Origin: Pseudofabraea citricarpa
Taxonomy: Eukaryota > Ascomycota > Leotiomycetes > Helotiales > Dermateaceae
Direction: 5' to 3'
Assembly: GCA_029641185.1 (NCBI GenBank)
Contig: JAPWGK010000020.1
Coordinates: 496,001-560,000, forward strand
DNA: 64,000 nucleotides
Numbering within the stretch: the stretch's first letter is position 1; each line of letters opens with the position of its first letter. The position numbers and the translations under genes were made by a program. The notes under the pieces are model-generated. The model did no database searches and had not been told where the DNA came from. It worked only from the letters and a program-made list of their open reading frames with translations. Below, in pieces: positions 47,557 through 59,545 of this stretch.

Positions 47557-48262
47557 ACAAAGTCTCATTGGGATGGTCGTTCAAGGAGTACTCCAACATT
47601 GGGAGGTCGATTAGATGAGTTTGGACGAAACGATAATTCTCGATTAGATTCGAAGGATTTGGATGAAGAAACCGTGCTTGTTGTTCAGTCAAATTGATTG
47701 TTTGATATAGGCTAAGTTGCTGGTATTCAAATTGGAAGGCTCTCCCAGAGAGAAATTATCATCTTATTACATCTTACACTTACAACGAGACTTTCCTAAT
47801 TGGTAGAAATATAGAACAATAATATTTGTTATCATATTCATAAACCGATACAAGGCCATCGGACATGACAGAAAATCTTATGGTCTTGTAGAAGCTCAGT
47901 CTCTGGTGATAGCCCCGAAATGCCCGATGCCTGTCGGTCATTCTCAAAGCAGGAGAGCCAAGAATGGCGTCAACAGCATTCTTATCATCCATGTTACGTA
48001 AAAGGTCATTCGCTTAATATGCGAGGTAAGGCCTGCAGCTGTACGTAGTCGCTTATTCTGATAATTCAATCGGTTAGAAACAACCAAACTCCTTGATATG
48101 GTGCGTTCTTGCCGAGGAAAGTGTGTATCAATTTCTAAACTCTAAGAACTGATCTGTTTAATCCATCTGTCAAACACATTCATCCATAACTTTTGCCACT
48201 GTATCCACCTCAAGTTATCAATTTTAAACTCTGAAGAAAGGATAACTTCACATCACCTCACC
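47557..48262. other. Intergenic region upstream of the O-methyltransferase
   Basis: About 700 bp with one cluster motif at 47924-47937. No gene. Confidence 0.6.
47924..47937. promoter_or_regulatory. Cluster motif CCGA-N6-TCGG (O-methyltransferase promoter)
   Basis: CCGATGCCTGTCGG followed by TC, about 325 bp upstream of the methyltransferase start. Confidence 0.6.
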
Positions 48263-49534
48263 ATGGCATCTTCCAACAAATCTGAGCTTCTTAGATTGGC
48301 ACAGGCGATCCAGCAAGCTACATCGACTATTGTAAACTATCTAGAGAAGACCAACCAGCAGGAACCTTCGTTCAATCAGAATACCTCGAGCATACAAGGA
48401 GGCAGCGAGTTTGAGGTTACACGGATTACACTCAATGATGCTGCCCATGATCTCCTGCGCCTGGTCAATGGCTCTCTGGCCGAATTCAGGTCATTTTTTA
48501 CAACACATTATGATCTTGCAGCGTATCAAATTGCGTTAGAATTCGGACTGTTCAAAATGGTTCCATTAGACGGGACAATCACACTCTCGGAGCTTGCAGG
48601 AAATGTACCCATGGATGAGGACCGTTGTGGTAGAGTGATCAAGCATCTAGCCACTCATCGAGTCTTCAACGAGGTTGAACCAGATGTTTTCGAACACTCG
48701 GCTTCATCTTCTCTGGTGGCACGAGACCCCGATATTGAAGCTACGCTTCTTATGCAAATTGACGAGATGTTTCGGGCTGCGTCTGAGTCTTCGACTTGTA
48801 TACGAAATGCGCCATTCGAGTCTGATAGTGTTCACTCACCATTCGCTACACGCCATGGCAAGCCACTGTTTGAATGGTATGCCGAGAATCCAACCAAAGG
48901 TGCTCGTTTTGCCCGGGCCATGGCTGGAGTGACTCAAATGGATCGACAAATCTCTGAGCTTCGTGATGAATATCCTTGGGCTCAGCTAGGTGCTGGAGGG
49001 AAAGTTGTAGATGTTGGCGGGGGAAGTGGGCACGTGTCCATGTACCTGGCATCACAATTCCCGGAATTAAACTTTCTCGTGCAGGATGCCTCGAGCGACA
49101 TGCTCTCTCAGGCACAGACTAAACTCACCCCGGAAATTGAGGAAAGAGTCATGTTTATGATGCATGATTTCTTCCAAGAACAACCTGTCATAGATGCAAG
49201 TGCCTTTTTTATTCGCCAGTGTACGCACAACTGGAATGATAAAGACTGTATCAAGATCTTCCGGGCTTTTGTGCCAGCGCTGGAGAAGTGCAGACCCGGT
49301 ACTCCATTGTTGATCAATGATACAGTTCTGCCGGAGCTAAACCAGAAGCCAAAGTTTGAGGAGCATGGACTTCGGCAACTAGATATGGCTATGTTTGTGG
49401 TTATCGGTGCTAAGCAGAGAACGCAGAAAGAATTTCAGAAGTTACTCCATGAAGCGGATCCAAGGTTCAAGGTAATCAAAGTTCATGGTACGAATTCTAT
49501 GGGGCTTGTTGAAGCTCACCTGACAGCTGCATAA
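48263..49534 (+). CDS. SAM-dependent O-methyltransferase (family 2, COMT-like)
   Basis: Single exon, 423 aa. The N-terminal dimerisation and winged-helix region (about residues 70-190) contains YDLAAYQIALEFGLFKMVPL. The SAM-binding glycine-rich motif is VVDVGGGSGHVSMYLASQFP, with the acidic ribose-contact residue in FLVQDAS. The catalytic His region reads RQCTHNWNDKDCIKIFRAF, equivalent to the LH-W-D motif of plant caffeate-type enzymes, followed by LLINDTVLPE. It transfers methyl to a phenol, enol or acid hydroxyl of the polyketide; the site is unknown. Cytosolic. Same strand as its neighbours, followed 1.2 kb later by the PKS. Confidence 0.94.
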   Translation: MASSNKSELLRLAQAIQQATSTIVNYLEKTNQQEPSFNQNTSSIQGGSEFEVTRITLNDAAHDLLRLVNGSLAEFRSFFTTHYDLAAYQIALEFGLFKMVPLDGTITLSELAGNVPMDEDRCGRVIKHLATHRVFNEVEPDVFEHSASSSLVARDPDIEATLLMQIDEMFRAASESSTCIRNAPFESDSVHSPFATRHGKPLFEWYAENPTKGARFARAMAGVTQMDRQISELRDEYPWAQLGAGGKVVDVGGGSGHVSMYLASQFPELNFLVQDASSDMLSQAQTKLTPEIEERVMFMMHDFFQEQPVIDASAFFIRQCTHNWNDKDCIKIFRAFVPALEKCRPGTPLLINDTVLPELNQKPKFEEHGLRQLDMAMFVVIGAKQRTQKEFQKLLHEADPRFKVIKVHGTNSMGLVEAHLTAA

Positions 49535-50079
49535 TATTTGGGTATCTAAGTAGAATTTGCAGTTTGCACAGCTGGGTGTAACTTGTTTTAGAATAATTAT
49601 AGCTCAGAATGCAAATGAAATTGACTTCAATTCTACATATGATACACATCTTTTCTGCTGGTGTGTTTTGCGAAAGAAAAGTTTTATCATCTTCAAAGCC
49701 GCAAACCAATGTCACCTCTTGCTTTAGCAAACTGTAGGAGTGCAAGTTCGAAAAGAAGTTCTAAACTTAGCAAGTCAAAATATCGGTAACAACTGCCACT
49801 TGGATATTAGCCATACATTTTCCTCCTCGTCTTTTTGTGTCTCGGGCGTAATTTCCCACTGGTTTCTTTTCTTCTTCTTTTCTTTTTCCCGCCCGTCGCT
49901 AAACAAAACCCTTTCGTGAAATCGCCATTTCGGGAGGTACGTAACATCTCCGGCCTTGGAACTGTAGTGCACCCACACCATCTCATGCAGGCTTTATGTC
50001 AGATTTGGTCGGAGAAATAGGAGTTGGATTTCTGGATGCTTATGATCATTATGCCTAAGAAATATTTTGACTTCATAAA

Positions 50080-50095
50080 CCGATTACTGCCGGTT
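50080..50095 (+). promoter_or_regulatory. PKS promoter direct repeat, copy 1
   Basis: CCGATTACTGCCGGTT; CCGA-N6-CCGG variant of the cluster motif, also CCG-N8-CGG. Confidence 0.65.
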
Positions 50096-50153
50096 AATAA
50101 AGCCTGTTCTCAGGCTGACAGAACTGCTCTACGTAGAAATCACAGGCGGCAGA

Positions 50154-50169
50154 CCGATTGCTGCCGGCT
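50154..50169 (+). promoter_or_regulatory. PKS promoter direct repeat, copy 2
   Basis: CCGATTGCTGCCGGCT; starts 74 bp after copy 1 (about seven helical turns). Confidence 0.65.
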
Positions 50170-50237
50170 GAAGATAAGAATTAATGTGCTGGAAGTTGTA
50201 TTAGGAGTTATATTCTATGATAAGTCTTGCATATACA

Positions 50238-50253
50238 CCGATAGCTGCCGGCT
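50238..50253 (+). promoter_or_regulatory. PKS promoter direct repeat, copy 3
   Basis: CCGATAGCTGCCGGCT; starts 84 bp after copy 2 (about eight turns), about 440 bp before the PKS ATG. Confidence 0.65.
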
Positions 50254-50691
50254 GTTGCTAGCCACCGTCTATGCCGTGTTTCTGTGATTTCCTTGCTCGT
50301 TATCGGCTTGTAGAAAGTCGTTATCATGTCTAAGCTTCTAGGATAGGAAGTTGCCCTTTGATATCATAATCACATGCCTGAATCTTATTGAATTTACAAT
50401 GAATCAAAAAAGTATCAATATCTGGGCGGGAAAATATATCAAGTCAGCATTAGTAAGAAATTAGCTACTATCAGATAAATGTGGATGTTTTAGTTATATA
50501 GAAATAAGTATGAGCTTGTTATAATGCGTCTCTTCGTCAATAACTACAGAAGTCTATGTTGCTAGGTCTTCGTACTCTAACAACTCTTTTTGACCTTTTT
50601 GTTTAGTAAGCAGGATTTTCCTGGACGCAGCGAGGGCTCTTTCAACATAGCCTGATAAACACATACACAATTGAAAAAAAAAGTATCTATC

Positions 50692-53600
50692 ATGCCTGAA
50701 AATTTTCAAAGCAATGTCCCAGTCTTCGGGGATGACCCACCTCTTTCGGAATGCCCCGAGCCTATTGCGATTGTAGGAATGGGTAAACATTGTTAACTTT
50801 ACAGTAAAGAGATATGTTAACACAAGGCCCACAGGATGCCGCTGGCCTGGGGAGATCCAAACACCATCCCAGCTCTGGGATATGTTAAAGGAGAAACGTT
50901 CCGGATATTCGGATTTTCCGAAGGACAAGTTGAACGTGGACGGGTTTTATCATCCCAATCAACATCGTCCGGGTAGCATGTACACACGCGGTGGCTTTTT
51001 CATAAACGAGGATACGAAGCAATTTGATCATAGCTTCTTTGGTATAACTCCCTTAGAAACCATGACATTAGACCCCGCCCAAAGGAAACTTCTTGAGGTG
51101 GTTTACGAAGCATTCGAGTCAGCTGGGGAGCCGTGGGAGAAAATCTCAGGATCTCGAACCGGAGTTTTTGTCGGCAATTTCAATTATGATCACCAGCTCA
51201 TGCAATTCAGAGACCCTGACCATCCTTTACCATATGTGGTCACCGGTGGCGGTATTACAATTCTCAGTAATAGGATCAATTATGTGTTCAACCTGCAAGG
51301 CCCTTCTATGACCATTGATACAGCATGCAGTTCATCCATGTATGCTCTGCATCTTGCAGTCAATGCCATACGCAATGGCGATTGCGACCAAGCGATCGTC
51401 GCTGGAAGTAATTTCATTTTAGGTCCGGAAGCGCAACTGTTCACAACAAAACTTGGTGCTATTTCACCGACTTCGATCTCTCATACGTTCGATGAATCCG
51501 CTGATGGTTATGCGCGGGCCGAAGGAGTAGGCGCACTCTTTCTAAAAAGGATACCCGATGCTCTGAGTGGTTCTTATCCACTACGGGCTGTGGTGCGTGG
51601 TACATCAATAAATGCGTATAACACCCTTTCGTCTTGATTATTCGTTTCCCTCCTTGATAATCTTAATTCAACGAGAATGAGTTTCTCGCTAAAAGACAAC
51701 CATCGAAGCTGACTTGAATAGTAATGGACGTACTGGAGGGATTTCCCACCCCAGCCCTGAAGGCCAAGAAGCAGTAATACGACAAGCTTATCATAGCGCT
51801 GGAGGACTTGACCCCAAGTTGACCGGATACTTTGAATGCCATGGTACGGGTACACAAGTTGGAGATCCACTTGAAGTATCGGCTATTGGCCGTGTGTTCT
51901 CGAAGCACTGCCAAGATGAGCGACTTATGATAGGCTCCGTAAGTCAAAATATCTTTATTCAGCCAAACGACCCAGTCTGATAATATATGCACAGATCAAA
52001 ACCAACCTTGGACACAGTGAATCTGCAAGTGCGATTGCTGGAATCATGAAAGCAGTTCTGGCTCTTGAACACGGTGTAATACCTCCAACAATTGGACTTA
52101 AGAACCCTAACCCAAAAAGTAAGGAGACTCTACAAAGATCAGGGAATTGTACTGACGGGGAACAAAGTTGATTTTGATGGCGCTCGAGTAAAAGTTGTGA
52201 CTGAGATGACAGCATGGCCATCAAGGCCTATCCGAAGAGTTAGCATCAACTCATTTGGCTATGGCGGCGCAAACGCCCATTGCATTCTTGACCATCCAGC
52301 TTCAGTAATCCCTGGTTATGAACTACCTGCGCTTCCAAAGCTTTTCGCAAGAATAAATCCAGAAAATACCAGCAATGGACACAACGGAGTTCTTAATGGC
52401 CATTCAAATGGTGCTCATAACGATCTTGCTAACGGACATACTAATGGCCACACAAATGGTCACGTATTAGTTAGCGAAGTTCAACAGCCAGATACAGTGG
52501 AGAAAGCAGATGCCGGATCCAGACGATTAGTATTATTACCATTCTCTGCCAATGATAAGGATTCATTGAAGACGAACATAAGGTTATTGGATAAGGCTTC
52601 AAAGCAGTATCGGACGTCTGATGTCGCTTATACGCTATCCAGACGATCAAAATTTTCACAGCGTGCTTTTGCGGTGACATCGTCAGGCACTGATTCATTT
52701 GGATATGACTCTGTTGATTTCGATTCCATGAGCTATGGCAAGGCATCGAGTGCACAGCTTCAATGTTTAGGATTTGTGTTTACCGGGCAGGGTGCTCAGT
52801 GGACCGGCATGGGCGCTGAGCTATTCAATGAGTACGCCGTGTTCAAATCCTGGATTCGATATCAAGATCGAGTTCTTCAGAAATTGAGTAATGGCCCATC
52901 TTGGTTAATAGAAGATGTTTTACTTGACCCGCCAAGCTCAAATCGTATCCAGCAGCCCGAGTTTTCTCAAACAGTTTGCACAGCTCTGCAGATTGCTCTC
53001 GTCCAGCTCTTGTTATCGTGGGGAATCTTTCCCACCGCGGTAGTAGGCCACTCATCGGGGGAAATTGCCACAGCATACGCGGCAGGATGCCATACTGCGG
53101 CAGAAGCCATCTCTCTTGCCTGGTTCCGTGGACGCGTGGTAGCGACCAACACAAAACAGGGCCGCATGCTGGCCGTTGGACTTGGTCCAGATGATGTCCC
53201 GCCTTACCTCACAGGCCGTGAGACCGAGGTCAAGATCGCGGCTGTGAATTCTCCTGATAGTGTCACCCTCTCGGGCGAAATTGAAGCAATTGAAAGCATA
53301 TCGGAGAAACTAAAGGCTGATGGCATTTTTAACCGTGCTCTTCAGACAGGTGGAAACGCCTATCACTCTCATCACATGGCTGTACTAGGTCAGAACTATG
53401 AGGAACTGGCAACTCATGGTTTAAGTGAGGTGCAAGGCGAAATAGAGACCGAACCTCAATACCCGCATAGCGCACAGTGGGTATCATCAGTGAATCCAGA
53501 TAAGAATTCTTTTGGCCCTCGCTCGAAAGACCTAGGCCCATCATACTGGCGTAAGAACTTGGAATCTCCAGTGCTCTTCTCGCAAGCCGTGGAGGGCATG

Positions 53601-56600
53601 GCGCAAAAGCACCCTAATCTAGATCTTCTAATTGAGATTGGCCCTCATCCAGCACTCGGAGGTCCGCTTAAGCAGATTCGGGCGAAGCTTGATGCAAATA
53701 ACTTAAAACTGCCTTCTTGCATAGGGACGTTGGTAAGGAAAGAAGATGGTTTTAAGTGCATGCTTAACTTGGCTGGAAATTTGTTCCTCAAGAACTACCC
53801 GCTTAAACTTGAAGCGGTAAATGCGACAGACGATATAACTCACGGGAAATTAAGTTTGATCCATGGAAACATATGCGTTGATTTACCAACATACTCGTAT
53901 CACTACGGTCCGAATGTTTTTTACGAAAACCGCTGGAATAAGGAGTGGCGTAACCGCAAACATCTTCGCCATGATCTCCTTGGATCAAGACAACCAGGAG
54001 GGGCGAAAGGCCGACCAGTATGGAGGAACATGCTTCGCTTAAAAGATGTACCATGGCTGGACGATCACAAACTCATCCCCCACCCTATTTTTCCTGCTGC
54101 AGGTTACCTTGCCATGGCAATAGAGGCCGCATACCAACTTCACCTCGAAGATAATAATGCTCCAAAAATCGCAGGGTTCACTCTGCGTGATGTCGCCATC
54201 AACTCCACCTTGCAAATTCCTGACGATGAATTTGGGGTCGAGGTTATCACAAATGTTCAATCGGAGTCCCTCACTAGTAGCACAGTATCTCACTGGTATG
54301 AGTTCAAGATAAGTTCCGTGCTGGCTGAAACTGAAAATTGGACCGAACATTGTTCAGGCTCTGTCCAAATCGAAACCAAAGTTGAAGAAGCCAAGCCGCT
54401 GGAACAAGGAAATTTGCAGTCTAGAGATACGGCCAGATGGTACAAGCGATTCAGCCAAGCTGGGCTTGGTTATGGGCCTGCTTTTCAAGGCTTGTCAAAT
54501 CTGACTGCGCATCGCCAGAAACGCATCGCCACGGCAGCGGTTGAGATGAATCCAACGGAGGGAATGATGAAGGGGCCAGAATCCAAATACTTTTTGCATC
54601 CAGCGACCCTTGACACATGTTTGCAACTGGCTCTCATTGCAGGCCATGGCGGACAAGTCGAAGACTTTAAATCTGCATATGTACCTATCCATGTTGATGC
54701 CATGTCCATATGGTGCACGAATACTGAAGAGACAACTAAAGGTCGTGGGGTTGCAAGTGGTGAGTTGCGTGGACTGCGTGGTATGTATGCACAATCACAG
54801 CTGTTCAGCCCATCTGGTAAGACAATCATGGATATAAAGTCTTTCCGCTGTGTATCTTACGATGGCTCGCCAAGTCAAGAAGACGATGGCTTGCCTCGTA
54901 ATCCTTATCTGAGGCTTGTGTGGAAGCCCGATATCAACAAATTGAACCAACAGTGTGCCCGTATTCTATACCCTCCAGTTGGTGATGCGAAGCTCCTGGG
55001 GCCTGTTTTTAAGGAACTTGAACGCCTTTCGGCATTTGTCTTAATCCAAGAGTCACTTGACCATAGGGAAGCTTCTAAACAACCAAAGTCAGACCACCTG
55101 AAGATATTCCTGAATTGGGTCCACCGCTGTTACAGTGCAGCGGAAGCAGGAACAGTAAGTGACCTCCGAGTCCATACATGGCAGGGTCAGAAGTGTCTTT
55201 CTGATGCCAGCCAAATGTTGCGTTTAATTCGGCCTGGAAATAGCGTGCTGACATGTATTTAGTTGCCATTTGGTCGCGAAGCTCTGGCAGCTTCACCAAT
55301 CACACGAGCCAAAGTGATAGAATCGATATCACAGGAGTTCGATGATATTCCCGAAGTTAAGTTAGTCAAGCGTGTCTATGACAACATCGAAGGCATATTT
55401 TCCAACGAGACGAGCGGCTTGCAAGTTGCCTTGCAAGATAATCTCCTTACAGATCTTTATGTGAGCGGAATTGGAATCTCGTCAGGGTATCCACAATTGC
55501 AGAATCTGGTTGATCTGGTTGCCCACAAAATGCCTCGAATGCGTATATTAGAGGTTGGCGCCGGTACGGGAGGTGCCACAAGGCTATTGATGAGCACATT
55601 GCGTGGGAAAACAGGCTTCAAGCGGTACCAAGACTATACATTCACGGATGTGACGACTTCTTTCTTCGCTGCAGCGCAGAATGAGTTTAGCGCATGCAAA
55701 GACATGACATACAAAGCCCTTGATATCGAGAAAGATCCTCTTGAACAAGGCTTCGAAGAGCAGGCATGGGATTGTATAGTTGCTTCACAGGTTCTCCATG
55801 CTACAACAACTATATCTGAGACCTTGAAAAACGTACGCAAGCTGCTACGTCCCGGAGGAAAGTTAATTTTACTGGAGTTGACCCGCACACATATCGCAAC
55901 CGGTCTCATTCTTGGAACTTTCCCGGACTACTGGAAAGGTATAGAGGACGGACGTGGGGACAGCCCACTTATGGACAAGGCTCACTGGCAGAGTGTTCTC
56001 TCTGCAAATGGGTTCTCGGGAATTGATATCCTGCTTGACGATCTCCCAGCTGGGCTTGAAACGGCGTCATCAATTATAGCCACGGCAGTTGAACCAGAGG
56101 CTTTACTCTTTTCGCAGCCCTCTATCTTCCCAACAGTATTCCTCGCAGGTAAAGATGGTCCGACAACATTCGTCGAGGTGTTAGCTGGCGAGCTCAGAAC
56201 CCAAAGCATTAGTCCAATTTACATTTCGCTAAAGCAGCCAAACGTGCCACATGGATCGCGTGTGATATCTCTTGTAGATACCGAGAGCCCAGCGGCAGTG
56301 TTCGAGCATGAACACATATTTAATGGACTCAAAAAAATGACCCAAGTCGCCTCCTCTCTACTATGGGTTACAGCCAACGGAGTGGTCGGATCCAACCACC
56401 CAGAATCTGGGTTGATGTCTGGGTTACTTCGCACCATTACAACCGAAACACCGTCACTGAAACTGGCATATCTTGATCTGGAGCCCGAATTTGGGCAAGC
56501 CATGATTGATGCTGCTTGTAATATTGTGAGACTGGAGCAAGAACTCCAGGGAATAGGCGAACCGAATGCTGTGGATCGAGGATATGCCATGCATAAGGGT

Positions 56601-59004
56601 TGTCTACAAGTTAGCAGGCTTACTCCTGATGAGAGATTGAACAAAAGATTCAATGTCGAGTCTGGGTTGAATGGCGATTATCAACATATATCCCTGGGCC
56701 ATGCAGGACCACTCCGAGTCGACTTTGAAAAGCCAGGACTCTTAGCTTCCATGTTTTTCAAATCTGACCGCGACATGTTGGACTCGCTCAAGGAGGACTG
56801 TATTGAGATCAAAACGCAGGCTATGGGTCTCAACATCAAAGTATGGTCGATTCTCCCGAGCATTATTAGCAATATAAAATGAACTGACATCATTCTAGGA
56901 CTTGGCAGTTGCAACTGGCCGCTTCGACTGGAATCGGTTCAGCACTGAATGTTCTGGTATCGTGCACAAGGTCGGCAGTGCTGTTAAGCATGTTAGGGTG
57001 GGCGACAGAGTATATGGTGCAATCCCTGGAAACTTTGGCAACTTTATACGGTCTCCTGCCATGCTAGTGCAGAAAATGGACAACCAGGATAAACCAGAAG
57101 AAATGGCATCCCTTCCCGTAGCATATATGACTGCAGTCTATGCACTTATCCATCTTGCTCATCTTGAGAAAGGCGAATCAGTGCTCATTCAGTCCGCAAC
57201 CGGTGGTCTCGGGATGGCTTCTTTACGAATCGCTCGTCACTTAGGGGCCGAGATCTATGCTACTGTGGGAACTCCCGAAAAGGTCAATATTCTAGTTGAT
57301 GAGTTCGGCATTGCTAGAGATCATATCTTCGACTCTCGAGCTATTTCTGCCTGTCATGATATCATGGAAAGAACAAAAGGTAAAGGCATCGATGTGATAC
57401 TTTGCTCGGCTGCTGGTGAACAGATGCATGAGATGTGGAGATGCATTGCCTTCATGGGCAGATTCATCGAAGTTGGACGGACCGACATTCTCGGGCATGG
57501 CAAATTGAGCCTAGAAGTCTTCAAGAGGAATGCAACCTTTTCGTCCTTTGATCTAGGGCTCATTGTTCAGCAAAAGCCTAGTTTCATAGCACAGCTAATG
57601 GCCGAGGTCGATAGTTTGTATCGTCAGGGCATTGTCCAGCCCATTGACCATATTCAGACATTCGATATCTCCCAACTAGAAAAAGCCATGATGTCCTTCT
57701 CTCGAGGAACGCATACCGGTAAGATGGTCATCACCTTTGACGAGTCCAGCATTGTCAAAGTTGCCCCATCAGTCCCGCAAGCTTCATTTGATCCCAACGC
57801 CAATTATGTGCTTGTTGGTTGCTTGGGAGGTTTAGGTCGAAGCATCAGCACCTGGATGGTGGAAAGAGGAGCCAGGAACCTGACGTATCTCTCCCGGTCT
57901 GGTGCATCTACATCAGAAGCGCGAACCCTCATATCCGATCTCGAATATCGCGGAGTCCATACGTCGGTTATTCAGTGTGATATTACTTCCCTGACCTCGG
58001 TCGAGTCAGCCATTGCGCAAGCTGCTATACAACTCCCAATCAAAGGCATTATCCAAGCTGCTACCATCTTCGCCGATATTAATTTCGCCACCCTCACATT
58101 TGAGCAGCTACAGGCCGTGCTGGGACCTAAGGTCACCGGCACGCAAAACCTTCACCTCGCGTCCCTTACGCAGCCTCTTGACTTCTTTTTTCTCACCTCC
58201 AGTATTGTGAGCCTCATCGGCACAGCCACGCAAGCTGCCTACAGTGCAGCCAATGCATATTGCGACGCATTTGCACGCTTTCGATGCGCTCAGGGCCTCT
58301 GCGGGACCTCCATTTCGCTGGGTTTGATCCTGGACGTGGGATTTGCAGCACAACGCGACGAATTACAGCGGAGTTTGAACCGTAACGGCGTGTATGGAAC
58401 AAGTGAAGCCGAGCTGATCCGCCTGCTAGAAGGCGCGTTTGTAGAAGCGGGGCAGAAGGGCAACGGGAATGTTGTTGGCGATGGAGACGATGTAGACAAT
58501 CAGTTATGGCAGACAACAGACCCACTCGCCGCCGCACATCTACTAACAGGTATGGAGCCAACACGCATATATGGTCTAGATCCGGAGCATAGAGGTAGAG
58601 ACTATGCGTGGTACGATGATGCGCGATTCGGACAAGTCATTCAGGCAATTGAAGACCACGCTGCGCATAGCAGACGGGGCGGAGATGGAGGAGCAGCGGG
58701 CGGAAACGCTGCGGGGTCTGTGGCCCAAAGATTGGAGGCAGCCGGTACTGAGGAGACAGCATTGAACGTGGTCATTGAGGCCGTGGTCGAGCGTTTGGCA
58801 AAGTTGTTATTCCTCGGTGCTGATGAGATTGATGCTACAAAGGCCGTGAGCGATTATGGCATGGACAGTATGATTGCAGCCGAAATGAGGAATTGGCTGG
58901 TGAAGTTGTTTGGTGTAGACGTAAGCTTCTTGGAACTGTTGAGCCCAGAGATGAAGATTTTGGGTTTGGCTGAGAGGGCGTTGAAAGCATGGCGAGAGAA
59001 GTAA
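50692..59004 (+). CDS. Highly reducing type I polyketide synthase (KS-AT-DH-MT-ER-KR-ACP)
   Basis: Seven exons: 50692-50782, 50835-51615, 51722-51938, 51995-52118, 52168-55154, 55263-56840, 56899-59004; 2627 aa, all phases agree. KS: Cys in DTACSSS (~195), HGTGTQ (~330), NLGHSE (~368). AT: GHSSG (~698). DH: His in WLDDHKLIPHPIFP (~1038, usual Gly replaced by Pro) and HPATLDTC (~1215). C-methyltransferase: LEVGAGTGGATR (~1497). ER: NADPH loop SATGGLGMASL (~2025). KR: GCLGGLGRS (~2233) and Tyr in QAAYSAANAY (~2373). ACP: Ser in YGMDSM (~2583). No release domain follows, so off-loading is spontaneous or by a partner. A low-complexity NGH-repeat linker lies between KS and AT. All reductive domains look intact, so it makes a reduced, probably C-methylated chain; product unknown. 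Confidence 0.96.
55155..55262 (+). other. PKS intron 5, containing an in-frame TAG
   Basis: Donor GTAAGT and acceptor ATTTAG with GCTGAC branch sequence. It removes a TAG that would otherwise truncate the PKS before the methyltransferase domain. Confidence 0.85.
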
Positions 59005-59545
59005 ATATAAAACGAAGATATAAGGTGGAGAGGGCGGTAAGTTATTTGTCACATGATTACGCGAAGGCGCGACGTGGACGCGATTATCGCATAACAGGAC
59101 GCGAAGAGGCGGTTCAATAATCTCTTAACAATTACATCCAATTATAATCCAACCGCTTTTAGAAAGCAACCCTGCAGAAATATGTAAGTTCGATGAAGAT
59201 AATGATTAAGCTTATGACGGCTGTTATTGTTTTGTGACTGCCGGTACCTGGCCACAGATACCCGGCTTAGCACCTGCCATTCTTAGCACAATTATCACCA
59301 TAACAAGGCATAACCCGTATATCCCTTCAAAATCATTCCATGATGGAGGTCAGACCTTCCAAACCAAGGAGGTATGTAACGAACTCATGCACCATGCAAT
59401 ATTCGCAATAATAGTATGCATATCAAGACGACTCGGTCGATGGGCGACAGCATGTTATATATGGCCTACTGGTCCCTTCTGTTGTCGCTCTTCCGAGATA
59501 CAATAACAGCAACAGCGACGAGTTGGCAGATACGCGTCTATAAAA
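59005..59545. other. Intergenic region after the PKS
   Basis: About 540 bp with no gene or cluster motif seen. It marks the probable right border of the cluster. Confidence 0.5.

Larger units (their letters stand above)
49535..50691. other. PKS upstream region
   Basis: About 1.16 kb without a gene. It contains three phased copies of CCGATWRCTGCCGGYT between 50080 and 50253. Confidence 0.7.

Noticed and set aside
55257..55262. In-frame TAG that would truncate the PKS before the methyltransferase domain
   Set aside because: It sits at the acceptor of a well-formed 108-nt intron (GTAAGT ... GCTGAC ... TTTAG). Removing it keeps phase and joins SEAG-type sequence smoothly, so the PKS is intact.
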